A DNA stretch of 63,334 bases from a virus: positions 1 to 63,334 of the IMG/VR virus record IMGVR_UViG_3300047494_000258. One strand, 5' to 3'. The position numbers and the translations under genes were made by a program. Below, piece after piece: positions 43,756 to 49,750 of the stretch. Under the pieces are notes generated by a model that saw only the letters and a list, made by a program, of their open reading frames with translations, was not told where the DNA came from and did not search any database. The first letter of the stretch is position 1. The number at the start of each line of letters is the position of its first letter.

Positions 43756-43961
43756 GCAAGCACCCGGAAAGGAATCTGATGGTCGCGGGCGATCGAGTGC
43801 AGATGCGACGTGCGCAGAACGCGCCCACCAGGCAGCGCCCACCACAGTTCCGTGCAATCGGGCTCGAGCGAATCGTTGTGCGGATAAAGCATCACGCCGT
43901 TGAGAAGAGCGCGACGCATCAGGATGGCCTCTCGGCGATCCGCTTCAGATAGCGCGGTCAC
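43752..43961 (-). CDS. Small hypothetical phage protein
   Basis: 69 residues: DRREAILMRRALLNGVMLYPHND and LWWALPGGRVLRTSHLHSIARDHQ. Coupled to both flanking genes. No family recognised. Confidence 0.5.
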   Translation of the reverse strand: MTALSEADRREAILMRRALLNGVMLYPHNDSLEPDCTELWWALPGGRVLRTSHLHSIARDHQIPFRVLA

Positions 43962-44128
43962 AGAGCTACCTCCTCACTCAGTTGCATATTGGCGACCACC
44001 GCTTCTTCGATCGACATGTCCAAGTGCTTGGCACTCTCCGACCGATCGCCACGCTCGTATTCAGTGATCGCGAGCCCCATCAGAGCGACCGCGTGTTTCA
44101 TCCTCCCGAGCGGTGTCTGATCAGCCAT
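43958..44128 (-). CDS. Small helical phage protein
   Basis: 56 residues from ATG 44128, MADQTPLGRMKHAVALMGLAIT..., with two amphipathic helices and an acidic C terminus. Another ATG at 44155 would add nine residues and overlap more of the neighbour. Function unknown. Confidence 0.5.
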   Translation of the reverse strand: MADQTPLGRMKHAVALMGLAITEYERGDRSESAKHLDMSIEEAVVANMQLSEEVAL

Positions 44129-44228
44129 GCAAACCCCCGGCATGGCGCTTGCCATAAATCGTTTGCGTCAACCCGCAGGGAGTCATTTGCGCCCGGCGTT
44201 CAGGAAACCGCGAAAAAAAGGAACTCAT
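44121..44228 (-). CDS. 35-residue candidate peptide
   Basis: ATG 44228 overlaps the stop of the upstream 44-residue frame (ATGA) and the frame closes over the next ATG. Basic, no hydrophobic segment. Only the overlap pattern supports it. Confidence 0.3.
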   Translation of the reverse strand: MSSFFSRFPERRAQMTPCGLTQTIYGKRHAGGLHG

Positions 44229-44359
44229 GCGGACTCCGGAACAGGGTCAAAGACCGGGTCGTTTGCAGGCTCTGGCCCCAAAACGCGCATCACTGCGAAC
44301 ATGGAGCCGGGCATGTGCAACGGCTTGGCCAAAAAGGGGCGAATAAAGTGAAGGTTCAC
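44225..44359 (-). CDS. 44-residue candidate protein
   Basis: GTG 44359 is coupled (GTGA) to the stop of the upstream 83-residue gene. VNLHFIRPFLAKPLHMPGSMF followed by an acidic Pro-rich tail. It fills a 200-bp interval otherwise without a gene, supporting but not proving expression. Confidence 0.45.
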   Translation of the reverse strand: MNLHFIRPFLAKPLHMPGSMFAVMRVLGPEPANDPVFDPVPESA

Positions 44360-44607
44360 GCTGCGACTTCCAACTCTTGATCGACTTCAAGGGGCTCGCC
44401 TTCTGGGCGGATCGGCATTAACGAGCAGTCGCCCCACACCCCTAAACTTTCATCGGCGAATCGCACCAACCATCCAGCGCCATTGAGGCCACCTTCCATC
44501 TCGTATTCATTTGGATGCGCCCATTCAACAACGGTAACCACCACGCCCAGATGCGCTTCATTCCACGCCTTCAGAGTGATAGCAAGATCGCCGGGTTTGC
44601 ACTTCAT
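44356..44607 (-). CDS. Small conserved phage protein
   Basis: 83 residues: MKCKPGDLAITL, LGVVVTVVEW, GAGWLVRF and SLMPIRP, a beta-barrel-like SH3-type pattern seen in short phage proteins of early leftward operons. It overlaps the CII-like gene by 4 bp. Confidence 0.6.
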   Translation of the reverse strand: MKCKPGDLAITLKAWNEAHLGVVVTVVEWAHPNEYEMEGGLNGAGWLVRFADESLGVWGDCSLMPIRPEGEPLEVDQELEVAA

Positions 44608-44981
44608 GCGCGCTTCCTTCCTTTGTTAGCAGTCGGCATTAGCTCAGCGACCTGAGCGAGCAACTCCTCGACGCGTTTCATCGCATGCGCATCGCTCGCC
44701 TCCTCGCCCAGATACCGAGAGATCAACCAATGGATTGGCGTCAAATCCTTTTGCGTTTCGATGTATCGCTCAAGATCGTCCGTGCCCAGCTTTCGCTGTG
44801 ACTCATCGTTGAGCATGCAACTCAGGTTGCCCGGCGCCACGTCAAGATCGCCCGCAACACGCTTCAGGCCACGTTGATAGGTTCCGGCCGCGACCACGTC
44901 ACGCAGGCAACGAAATCGATCAGTTAACCCAGGCTCCAGTTCGAGAGTGAGTTGGCGGGGACTGATAACGGTTGATGCCAT
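44604..44981 (-). CDS. CII-like regulatory protein
   Basis: 125 residues. FRCLRDVVAAGTYQRGLKRVAGDLDVAPGNLSCMLND contains a helix-turn-helix (about 25-58), followed by LERYIETQKDLTPIHWLISRYLG, the signature of the phage CII-type regulatory family in proteobacterial phages. Second gene of the leftward early operon after Cro, as for lambda cII. It would activate lysogeny promoters; its sites are not identified. Confidence 0.65.
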   Translation of the reverse strand: MASTVISPRQLTLELEPGLTDRFRCLRDVVAAGTYQRGLKRVAGDLDVAPGNLSCMLNDESQRKLGTDDLERYIETQKDLTPIHWLISRYLGEEASDAHAMKRVEELLAQVAELMPTANKGRKRA

Positions 44982-45090
44982 TTGCTATCAGTCCTTCTCT
45001 GCTTTTATCAGTGCCGCGCAGCAAAAATGAGCAGCATTGAGATTCGAAAACGGCTCGTAGGGAGGAGAGGTAAAGATGAGGTCCATACAG

Positions 45091-45333
45091 TCACGCAGCC
45101 TCATCAACGATGGCTCGATGCCAATCGAAATCGGGGCGCATCTGCTCGCAAGTCACAATTCCCTTGCACAAGCGCTCCAAGGGAATGCAGCGTTCAATAG
45201 GAACGGTGGCGCGCTTAATCCAGCCGCTGACCGAGGCCGGACTGATCTGAAACTCTCGAGCCACAGCCGAGGTTCCGCCTGCAGCCTCGATCGCTCGCTC
45301 GATGAGCTGTTGTCCAGGTGACTTTGAAGACAT
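45091..45333 (-). CDS. Cro/YdaS-type transcriptional regulator
   Basis: 80 residues from ATG 45333 (MSSKSPGQQLIERA); an in-frame ATG at 45369 lies within the promoter's -10 region. GGTSAVAREFQISPASVSGWIKRATVP is a compact helix-turn-helix as in YdaS/Cro proteins. Divergent from the CI gene across 110 bp holding three operators, so it should repress both promoters during lytic growth. Confidence 0.85.
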   Translation of the reverse strand: MSSKSPGQQLIERAIEAAGGTSAVAREFQISPASVSGWIKRATVPIERCIPLERLCKGIVTCEQMRPDFDWHRAIVDEAA

Positions 45334-45367
45334 GAGGTTTTTAGTGGGCCGAAAGGATTTAGTCCCC

Positions 45368-45396
45368 AATTTAGCATAGGACTAAACATTATTCAA
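45368..45396 (-). promoter_or_regulatory. Leftward early promoter (PR-like)
   Basis: Minus strand TTGAAT (45396-45391), 17-nt spacer, TAAATT (45373-45368) preceded by an extended -10 TGC. Operators at 45,370-45,386 and 45,393-45,409 cover its -10/spacer and -35. Would drive cro, cII-like and replication genes. Confidence 0.6.
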
Positions 45397-45434
45397 GCAT
45401 TGCACTAAAAACAGCGCTTTAGTTTAAAACTAAG
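45370..45434. promoter_or_regulatory. Three-site repressor operator array
   Basis: Three 17-bp sites of form TTTAGY-N5-ACTAAR lie at 45,370-45,386 (TTTAGC..ACTAAA), 45,393-45,409 (one good half, ACTAAA, with TCAAGC) and 45,418-45,434 (TTTAGT..ACTAAG). Starts are spaced 23-25 bp, close to the lambda OR1-OR3 arrangement. They overlap both divergent promoters. Confidence 0.7.
45400..45428 (+). promoter_or_regulatory. Repressor-maintenance promoter (PRM-like)
   Basis: TTGCAC (45,400-45,405), 17-nt spacer, TTTAAA (45,423-45,428). The predicted start point is only a few bases from the CI ATG at 45,443, so the transcript would be nearly leaderless, as for lambda pRM. The operators at 45,393 and 45,418 overlap the -35 and -10. 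Confidence 0.55.
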
Positions 45435-45442
45435 ATTCGGAA

Positions 45443-46240
45443 ATGCCACTATCCATCGTCGACATCCGCAGGGGTAACCTCCGCCACTACGTCAAGGAGA
45501 TGGGAGGCTCGCGCGAATTCATCGCTAAGTACGCCCACTTATACGACGGCACGCTCTCGGACTCCTACTTGAGCCAATTGCTTAGCGGAAAGAGTTCCTT
45601 CGGCGCGCAGACAGCTAGGAAATTGGAAATCGCTATGGGACTAGCGGTAAACGCACTGGACCATGAGCCGACCTTCAGGAAGAACGCGTTGATGGACAAT
45701 CTGCTCAATCGGCAGGTGGTGTCCAGGATTCCTCATATAGCCAGTGAAAATAGCTACTCCTCGCTCCATCCGATCCTCGCTTGGGAACACCCTGATGATT
45801 TGCCCGAAGGCGAATATGTTCAAATCCCAAGGCTAGAGATTCAGCTGTCTGCTGGCCATGGCAGCGATCAAATTGAGATTGAGTTCGTGAAGCAACAGCC
45901 TCAGGCGTTCCGTACAGAGTGGATCAGAAAGAAGCGCCTCAAGCCAGCGAAGCTGGCATGCATGTATGCCAGCGGTGATTCAATGGAAGATCGAATCTTC
46001 GACGGCGATTCCCTGGTGATCGACACAGGGGATATAACTGTTGTAGACGGCCGCGTGTATGCGCTCTGGTATGACGGAGGTGAGCGTGTCAAGCGCCTGT
46101 ATAGGAGGCCTGGCGGCGGCCTGCTCATTCGAAGTGACAATGAGCGCAAATATCCAGAAATCATTCTCACTGCGGATGAAGCGGAGCACGTTCGTATCAT
46201 AGGCAGAGTCGCCCAGGTGTCAGGAGATCAGGGGCTATGA
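45443..46240 (+). CDS. CI-type repressor with LexA/S24 autocleavage domain
   Basis: 265 residues. The N-terminal ~70 residues (FIAKYAHLYDGTLSDSYLSQLLSGKSSFG) are a helix-turn-helix DNA-binding domain. The C-terminal half has Ser180 in SGDSME and Lys217 in ERVKRLY, the catalytic dyad of S24 peptidases, and an Ala137-Gly138 (LSAGHG) as the likely RecA-stimulated cleavage site. Maintains lysogeny by binding the TTTAGT-type operators; SOS damage should release it. Followed by a lipoprotein gene with ATGA overlap. Confidence 0.92.
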   Translation: MPLSIVDIRRGNLRHYVKEMGGSREFIAKYAHLYDGTLSDSYLSQLLSGKSSFGAQTARKLEIAMGLAVNALDHEPTFRKNALMDNLLNRQVVSRIPHIASENSYSSLHPILAWEHPDDLPEGEYVQIPRLEIQLSAGHGSDQIEIEFVKQQPQAFRTEWIRKKRLKPAKLACMYASGDSMEDRIFDGDSLVIDTGDITVVDGRVYALWYDGGERVKRLYRRPGGGLLIRSDNERKYPEIILTADEAEHVRIIGRVAQVSGDQGL

Positions 46241-46950
46241 GAGCCTTAACAACCTCATGTGTTTTTGCGCTGGTAGTCGCCGCCTGTTCCGACGACTCGC
46301 ATCAGACCAACACGCCCGTTGAATCTCCGACGCCAGCCACCACCGCAGCCGTTCACAAAGACGCCGATTCTCCGACCCAAATTACCAGACCGGCCGCACG
46401 ACCAGCATCCGCCAAAGAATGGAAGTCGTTGCAAGACTACGTCTCAGCGGAATGGACGATTGCCCACAAAGAGGGTCTAGCACACGAGGCTCTAATGGCG
46501 TCGATGAGCAAGGCATACCGGCACCAGGACGTGGATGGTGTCGCCGATGCAATGGAGCTTTACCGGTCCACGCTGAATAAACTCGCTGAACAGAGCGACA
46601 AATTGATTGCCCCAGATATTGCCAACGAAGATACCCAAAGATACTTGGAGGCGGCAACGGGTGCTCTTGCTGCTTCGGATTTAGTGGAGATGACAAAGAC
46701 TGCTGCACTGCTTGGTGGATTCAACGGAACGCGGAAACAACCGACAGACGAAGAAATCGAACGCCTTACCCAAGAGGAAAACATGGAGATGCTGAAGGCA
46801 GTCCTCGCGTTTCAGCTCGTCTACCAGAACTACGGCTACACGCTCGACGACATTGATGTTTCGACGTATCGCATAAAACCGAAGGCGAAGCCGAGCGCCA
46901 TCGCGACATTAGTTGAGCGATTCGACACCATAAAAACAGCCTCGAACTGA
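46237..46950 (+). CDS. Lysogeny-expressed lipoprotein of unknown function
   Basis: 237 residues with a short signal peptide and lipobox LVVAAC (Cys17), then a Thr/Pro-rich linker and a helical domain (EWKSLQDYVSAEWTIAHKEGL, EALMASMSKAYRHQDVDG). The start is fused to the CI stop by ATGA, and a terminator follows, so it is transcribed with the repressor in the lysogen. Phage lipoproteins expressed this way often block infection by related phages. No homologue recognised; exclusion role is inference. Confidence 0.75.
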   Translation: MRALTTSCVFALVVAACSDDSHQTNTPVESPTPATTAAVHKDADSPTQITRPAARPASAKEWKSLQDYVSAEWTIAHKEGLAHEALMASMSKAYRHQDVDGVADAMELYRSTLNKLAEQSDKLIAPDIANEDTQRYLEAATGALAASDLVEMTKTAALLGGFNGTRKQPTDEEIERLTQEENMEMLKAVLAFQLVYQNYGYTLDDIDVSTYRIKPKAKPSAIATLVERFDTIKTASN

Positions 46951-46970
46951 CCGAACCAAGCCACCCCCAA

Positions 46971-46995
46971 AACCCGCCGCTGGCGGGTTTTTTTT
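46971..46995 (+). terminator. Terminator after CI-lipoprotein operon
   Basis: AACCCGCC-GCT-GGCGGGTT stem of 8 bp with a triloop, then a T8 run. Insulates the rightward early promoter from lysogenic transcription. Confidence 0.92.
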
Positions 46996-47035
46996 CGCCT
47001 AGCTTCCACCCCAAAAGCGAAACACTGAAAAATAA

Positions 47036-47077
47036 TTTAGTTCCATGCTTGCATTTACTTTAGTTTGGTACTAAAGT
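47036..47077 (+). promoter_or_regulatory. Rightward early promoter with two operators (PL-like)
   Basis: TTGCAT (47,049-47,054), 17-nt spacer, TAAAGT (47,072-47,077). Operators TTTAGT-N5-GCTTGC at 47,036-47,052 and a perfect TTTAGT-N5-ACTAAA at 47,059-47,075, the latter within ACTTTAGT..ACTAAAGT. Same half-sites as in the CI/Cro region, so the same repressor should silence this operon. Confidence 0.7.
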
Positions 47078-47115
47078 TACTCCATACAAACAAACGCATC
47101 TCTTGGAGTCAGCCC

Positions 47116-47340
47116 ATGTACCCAACCACCGCCAAGGTCTTTCAGTTCCCCCAGGCCGAGAAGTCCATCACGGTCCGCGTCACCAAGAACTACGGGGTCG
47201 AGGCCATCTACCCGGTCTGCCCTCAGGCCGCTCTATTCGCCCAGCTGGTTGGCACCAAAACGCTGACCCGCGCATCCATCGAGACGATTAAGGCCCTTGG
47301 CTATTCGATCGAAGTCGCCGCTGACCGGGTTGTTCTGTGA
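47116..47340 (+). CDS. Small early protein, first gene of rightward operon
   Basis: 74 residues from ATG 47116 with a TTGGAGTC site upstream; a longer in-frame ATG at 47,065 falls within the operator. MYPTTAKVFQFPQAEKSITVRV... ends AADRVVL. Beta-rich. Position suggests an immediate-early role. No family recognised. Confidence 0.65.
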   Translation: MYPTTAKVFQFPQAEKSITVRVTKNYGVEAIYPVCPQAALFAQLVGTKTLTRASIETIKALGYSIEVAADRVVL

Positions 47341-47486
47341 ACGCTTTCCACGCCATCGCTAAGCAAGTCGAATCCGATCTGAAGCTGGCCGAGTTGTATG
47401 CAGCGGCCGGCATGAAGCAGTTCGCCTACGACCATCTGAACGCCGCCAATCGCGGCATCGCAAACCTCACCAACCTCCACGCCTAA
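47337..47486 (+). CDS. 49-residue helical early protein
   Basis: GTG 47337 with GTGA overlap on the previous stop; the frame runs FHAIAKQVESDLKLAELYAAAG and ANRGIANLTNLHA to TAA at 47,486. Alpha-helical, Ala-rich. It fills the interval before the first DGR target. Too short for routine gene finding. Confidence 0.65.
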   Translation: MNAFHAIAKQVESDLKLAELYAAAGMKQFAYDHLNAANRGIANLTNLHA

Positions 47487-47491
47487 ATCAA

Positions 47492-47959
47492 ATGAACTCA
47501 CTTGTTGAAAACGCTTTAGCCGAAATTCGCACCAAGCAAGCCGATCTGGCCGCCAGCATTGCGGCTGTCGAATCGCGCTTCAAGGCTTCGCAAATGATCT
47601 TCATTCCGGAGACGGGGCTAGAAATCTTCGCGGGTGAGCACTATGCCGGTGTCGTGATCGGCGAAAGCGGTGTTGCTAGTCACCACCTAATCTTGATGGC
47701 GGGTGAGAAGGAAAGCATCAACTGGACAGACGCAGTCGATTGGGCAAAGTCGATCGGCGGTGAGTTGCCAACACGCCAAGAGCAAGCGCTGCTGTACGCA
47801 AACCTAAAGAGCCAGTTCACAGAAAACTACTACTGGTCTGGCGAGCGTCATAAGGACGAGCGCTACGCGTGGTACCAGTACTTCCACGACGGCAACCAGT
47901 ACGGCTACAACGTCTACTACACCCTCCGGGCCCGCGCCGTCCGCAGATCAGTCATTTAA
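47492..47959 (+). CDS. DGR variable protein 1 (C-type-lectin-fold target)
   Basis: 155 residues: N-terminal coiled coil (about 5-35), then a domain with GEHYAGVVIG, HHLILMAG and GGELPTRQEQALLYANL, and the variable end AWYQYFHDGNQYGYN..LRARAVRRSVI. The domain is the DUF1566/formylglycine-enzyme-like fold used by DGR targets. A VR occupies codons 126-153. Ten residues' codons differ from the template at A positions. No signal peptide or TM. It is a paralogue of target 3 and lies about 8.6 kb from the template. Confidence 0.88.
   Translation: MNSLVENALAEIRTKQADLAASIAAVESRFKASQMIFIPETGLEIFAGEHYAGVVIGESGVASHHLILMAGEKESINWTDAVDWAKSIGGELPTRQEQALLYANLKSQFTENYYWSGERHKDERYAWYQYFHDGNQYGYNVYYTLRARAVRRSVI
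47867..47950 (+). repeat. DGR variable repeat VR1
   Basis: 84 bp aligned without gaps to the template at 56,557. Ten differences fall on template adenines (codons read TAC, CAC, GAC, GGC, ACC in place of AAC). No other change until the constant end, where AGA replaces AAA. The CTCCGGGCCCGCGCC block is the GC-rich initiation (IMH) part. An 8-bp inverted repeat (TAACCCTT/AAGGGTTA, 47,957-47,982) follows just after. Confidence 0.95.
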
Positions 47960-47988
47960 CCCTTCAATCCTTTTAAGGGTTACCTGCC

Positions 47989-48246
47989 ATGTTCCGTCAT
48001 CGTCCACTTACCACAACCCGAATCGTCATCGCGTCGATTCTTGGCCTTCTAGGCGCCCAGACTTTCGAGTCGCTTTCTCAACCATTCACGCCACCGTCAC
48101 GACCCCGTTATCACAGCAGCAAGCGTCGCCATCAAAACGCGGCCGGCAAGTATCTCAAAAACTACGGCGGCCGCTACAGCCATGTGCTCACCGAATACTG
48201 CACCGAGCAAAACCTTCGTCGCATGCGTCAAGGAAAGCGTAAGTGA
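47989..48246 (+). CDS. Small basic early protein
   Basis: 85 residues, Arg/His-rich: MFRHRPLTTTRIVIASILGLLG has a short hydrophobic span, then PRYHSSKRRHQNAAGKYLKNYGG and EQNLRRMRQGKRK. Its AAGGG ribosome site lies in the right arm of the inverted repeat after VR1. Possibly membrane-anchored and nucleic-acid binding. Function unknown. Confidence 0.5.
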   Translation: MFRHRPLTTTRIVIASILGLLGAQTFESLSQPFTPPSRPRYHSSKRRHQNAAGKYLKNYGGRYSHVLTEYCTEQNLRRMRQGKRK

Positions 48247-48512
48247 ACGCCCGGGCCAACTTCATCTGGGACGCACCGCTTGAGCTGGATGGTGCGCAAG
48301 CGCATGTACTTTGCGAAGCATTGGATCGGCTGACAGAGCCACGTGATCGCGCAAGAGACATCGCTGATCGTATCGGACCGATTAACCGTACAGAAGCCGC
48401 TGATCTTCTGCGCGCCATCACGATTTCACTGAAGACCGATTTGCCCGATCGCGCAGAACTTTGCGAAGCAATCGGTGACATCGCGTTCGAACTACTGACG
48501 GCCGCGCGATGA
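48243..48512 (+). CDS. Small acidic helical protein
   Basis: 89 residues: MNARANFIWDAPLELDGAQAH, then RDRARDIADRIGPINRTEAADLL. No family recognised. ATG lies in a GTGA-type overlap with the preceding gene. Likely part of the early operon. Confidence 0.5.
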   Translation: MNARANFIWDAPLELDGAQAHVLCEALDRLTEPRDRARDIADRIGPINRTEAADLLRAITISLKTDLPDRAELCEAIGDIAFELLTAAR

Positions 48513-48736
48513 GCTCTGCGCGCAAAGACTGGTTGATCGCGACATTTGTTGTGTTTGCGTTCCTTATCGGGTGCTCAAAAATCAGTCCGGAGGACTGCGA
48601 GCACACCACTGAAACCCAACAGGCTGTCACGGCGCTTGGAGAGGAAGCACGCATGTCTTATCCACTCGCAACGCACTGTGCAGTCGAGCCAGACGGCGTC
48701 GAAATCTGCACCCAAACCGAAAGGAATTTGAAGTGA
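48509..48736 (+). CDS. Small lipoprotein
   Basis: 75 residues with signal peptide and lipobox FLIGC (Cys22), followed by KISPEDCEHTTETQQAV. Three further Cys follow in the mature part. Third small lipoprotein-type gene in the phage. Role unknown. Confidence 0.55.
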   Translation: MSSARKDWLIATFVVFAFLIGCSKISPEDCEHTTETQQAVTALGEEARMSYPLATHCAVEPDGVEICTQTERNLK

Positions 48737-49734
48737 ATGCCCTCGTAGAGAACCAATTCAACACTGGCGGACTGTCCACGCAGTCGTCAGCTGGCGTAGC
48801 TCAGGTTGAGCAGCGCGAACAGGCTGAAGTGCAATCCATGGTGATCATGGCTAAGCGCTTCCCTCGCAACCCGCTCAAAGCGATGGACAACATCATCAAT
48901 GCGTTCACCCGCACGATGCTGGCCGAGCAAAGCCAATACCAGTTCAGCAAGGGCGGCTCAGAAGTCGCAGGCCCTTCGATTCGCTCGGCTGAAGCCATTG
49001 CTCAGCAGTGGGGGAACATTGACTGGGGTTTCCGCGAAGTCTCGCGTGGAGTCGGCGCCAATGGCGTGCCGTTCTCAGAAGTTGTGGCCTATGCCTGGGA
49101 CCTTGAAACCGTCAGCCGCCGCGCGTTGCAGTTCATCGTGCCTCACTGGCGCGATACCAAGAGCGGCGGCTACCGCATCAAGGAAGAACGCGACATCTAC
49201 GAGCTGGTGGCAAATATGGCTCAGCGCCGCGTGCGCGCCTGCCTGCTTGGCGTAATCCCCGGAGACGTGACGGAACAGGCAATGAAACAGGCGGACGTGA
49301 CGCTTCGTGCCGCCGCAGACACGTCACCTGAGGCCATGCAGAAGATGGTCGATGCGTTTGGCATCTTCGAAGTGACAAAAGAGCAGATCGAGAAGCGGAT
49401 TCAACGTCGGCTAGATGCCATTCAGCCGGCGCAGGTTGTCACCTTGAAACGCATCTACGTGAGCTTGCGGGACGGTATGAGCACAGTCGCTGACTGGTTC
49501 GAAGTCGCCGGAGAAGGCGAAGTCGGTACCGGACAAGCCGAGGCGAAGCCTCCCTACCCGCAGGACAAGTTCGAAAAGAACCTGCCCGGCTGGCGCGATC
49601 TGATCGCCAAAGGAAACAAGACCGTCGAACAGATCATCGCTACAGCGGAATCGAAACACCCGCTCACTGATGATCAAAAGAAAGCGATCGCCGCGCCTGG
49701 TGCTCAGTCCGACCAAGACCAATCAGTTGAATAG
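48733..49734 (+). CDS. Recombination-associated, annealing-protein-like
   Basis: 333 residues from GTG 48733 (GTGA overlap). FPRNPLKAMDNIINAFTRTMLAEQSQYQFSKGGSEVAGPSIRSAEAIAQQWGNIDWGF and DIYELVANMAQRRVRACLLG form the core. It is followed at once by a YqaJ-type exonuclease, the position of a Red-beta/RecT-like annealing protein. I see no decisive RecT motif, so the function is inferred from the gene pair. Confidence 0.6.
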   Translation: MNALVENQFNTGGLSTQSSAGVAQVEQREQAEVQSMVIMAKRFPRNPLKAMDNIINAFTRTMLAEQSQYQFSKGGSEVAGPSIRSAEAIAQQWGNIDWGFREVSRGVGANGVPFSEVVAYAWDLETVSRRALQFIVPHWRDTKSGGYRIKEERDIYELVANMAQRRVRACLLGVIPGDVTEQAMKQADVTLRAAADTSPEAMQKMVDAFGIFEVTKEQIEKRIQRRLDAIQPAQVVTLKRIYVSLRDGMSTVADWFEVAGEGEVGTGQAEAKPPYPQDKFEKNLPGWRDLIAKGNKTVEQIIATAESKHPLTDDQKKAIAAPGAQSDQDQSVE

Positions 49735-49750
49735 CTCCAGGGAGCGAGTG

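Noticed and set aside
48733-49734. Firm assignment as RecT or Erf
   Set aside because: Position next to a YqaJ exonuclease suggests it, but no diagnostic annealing-protein motif is visible, so only an annealing-like call is given.
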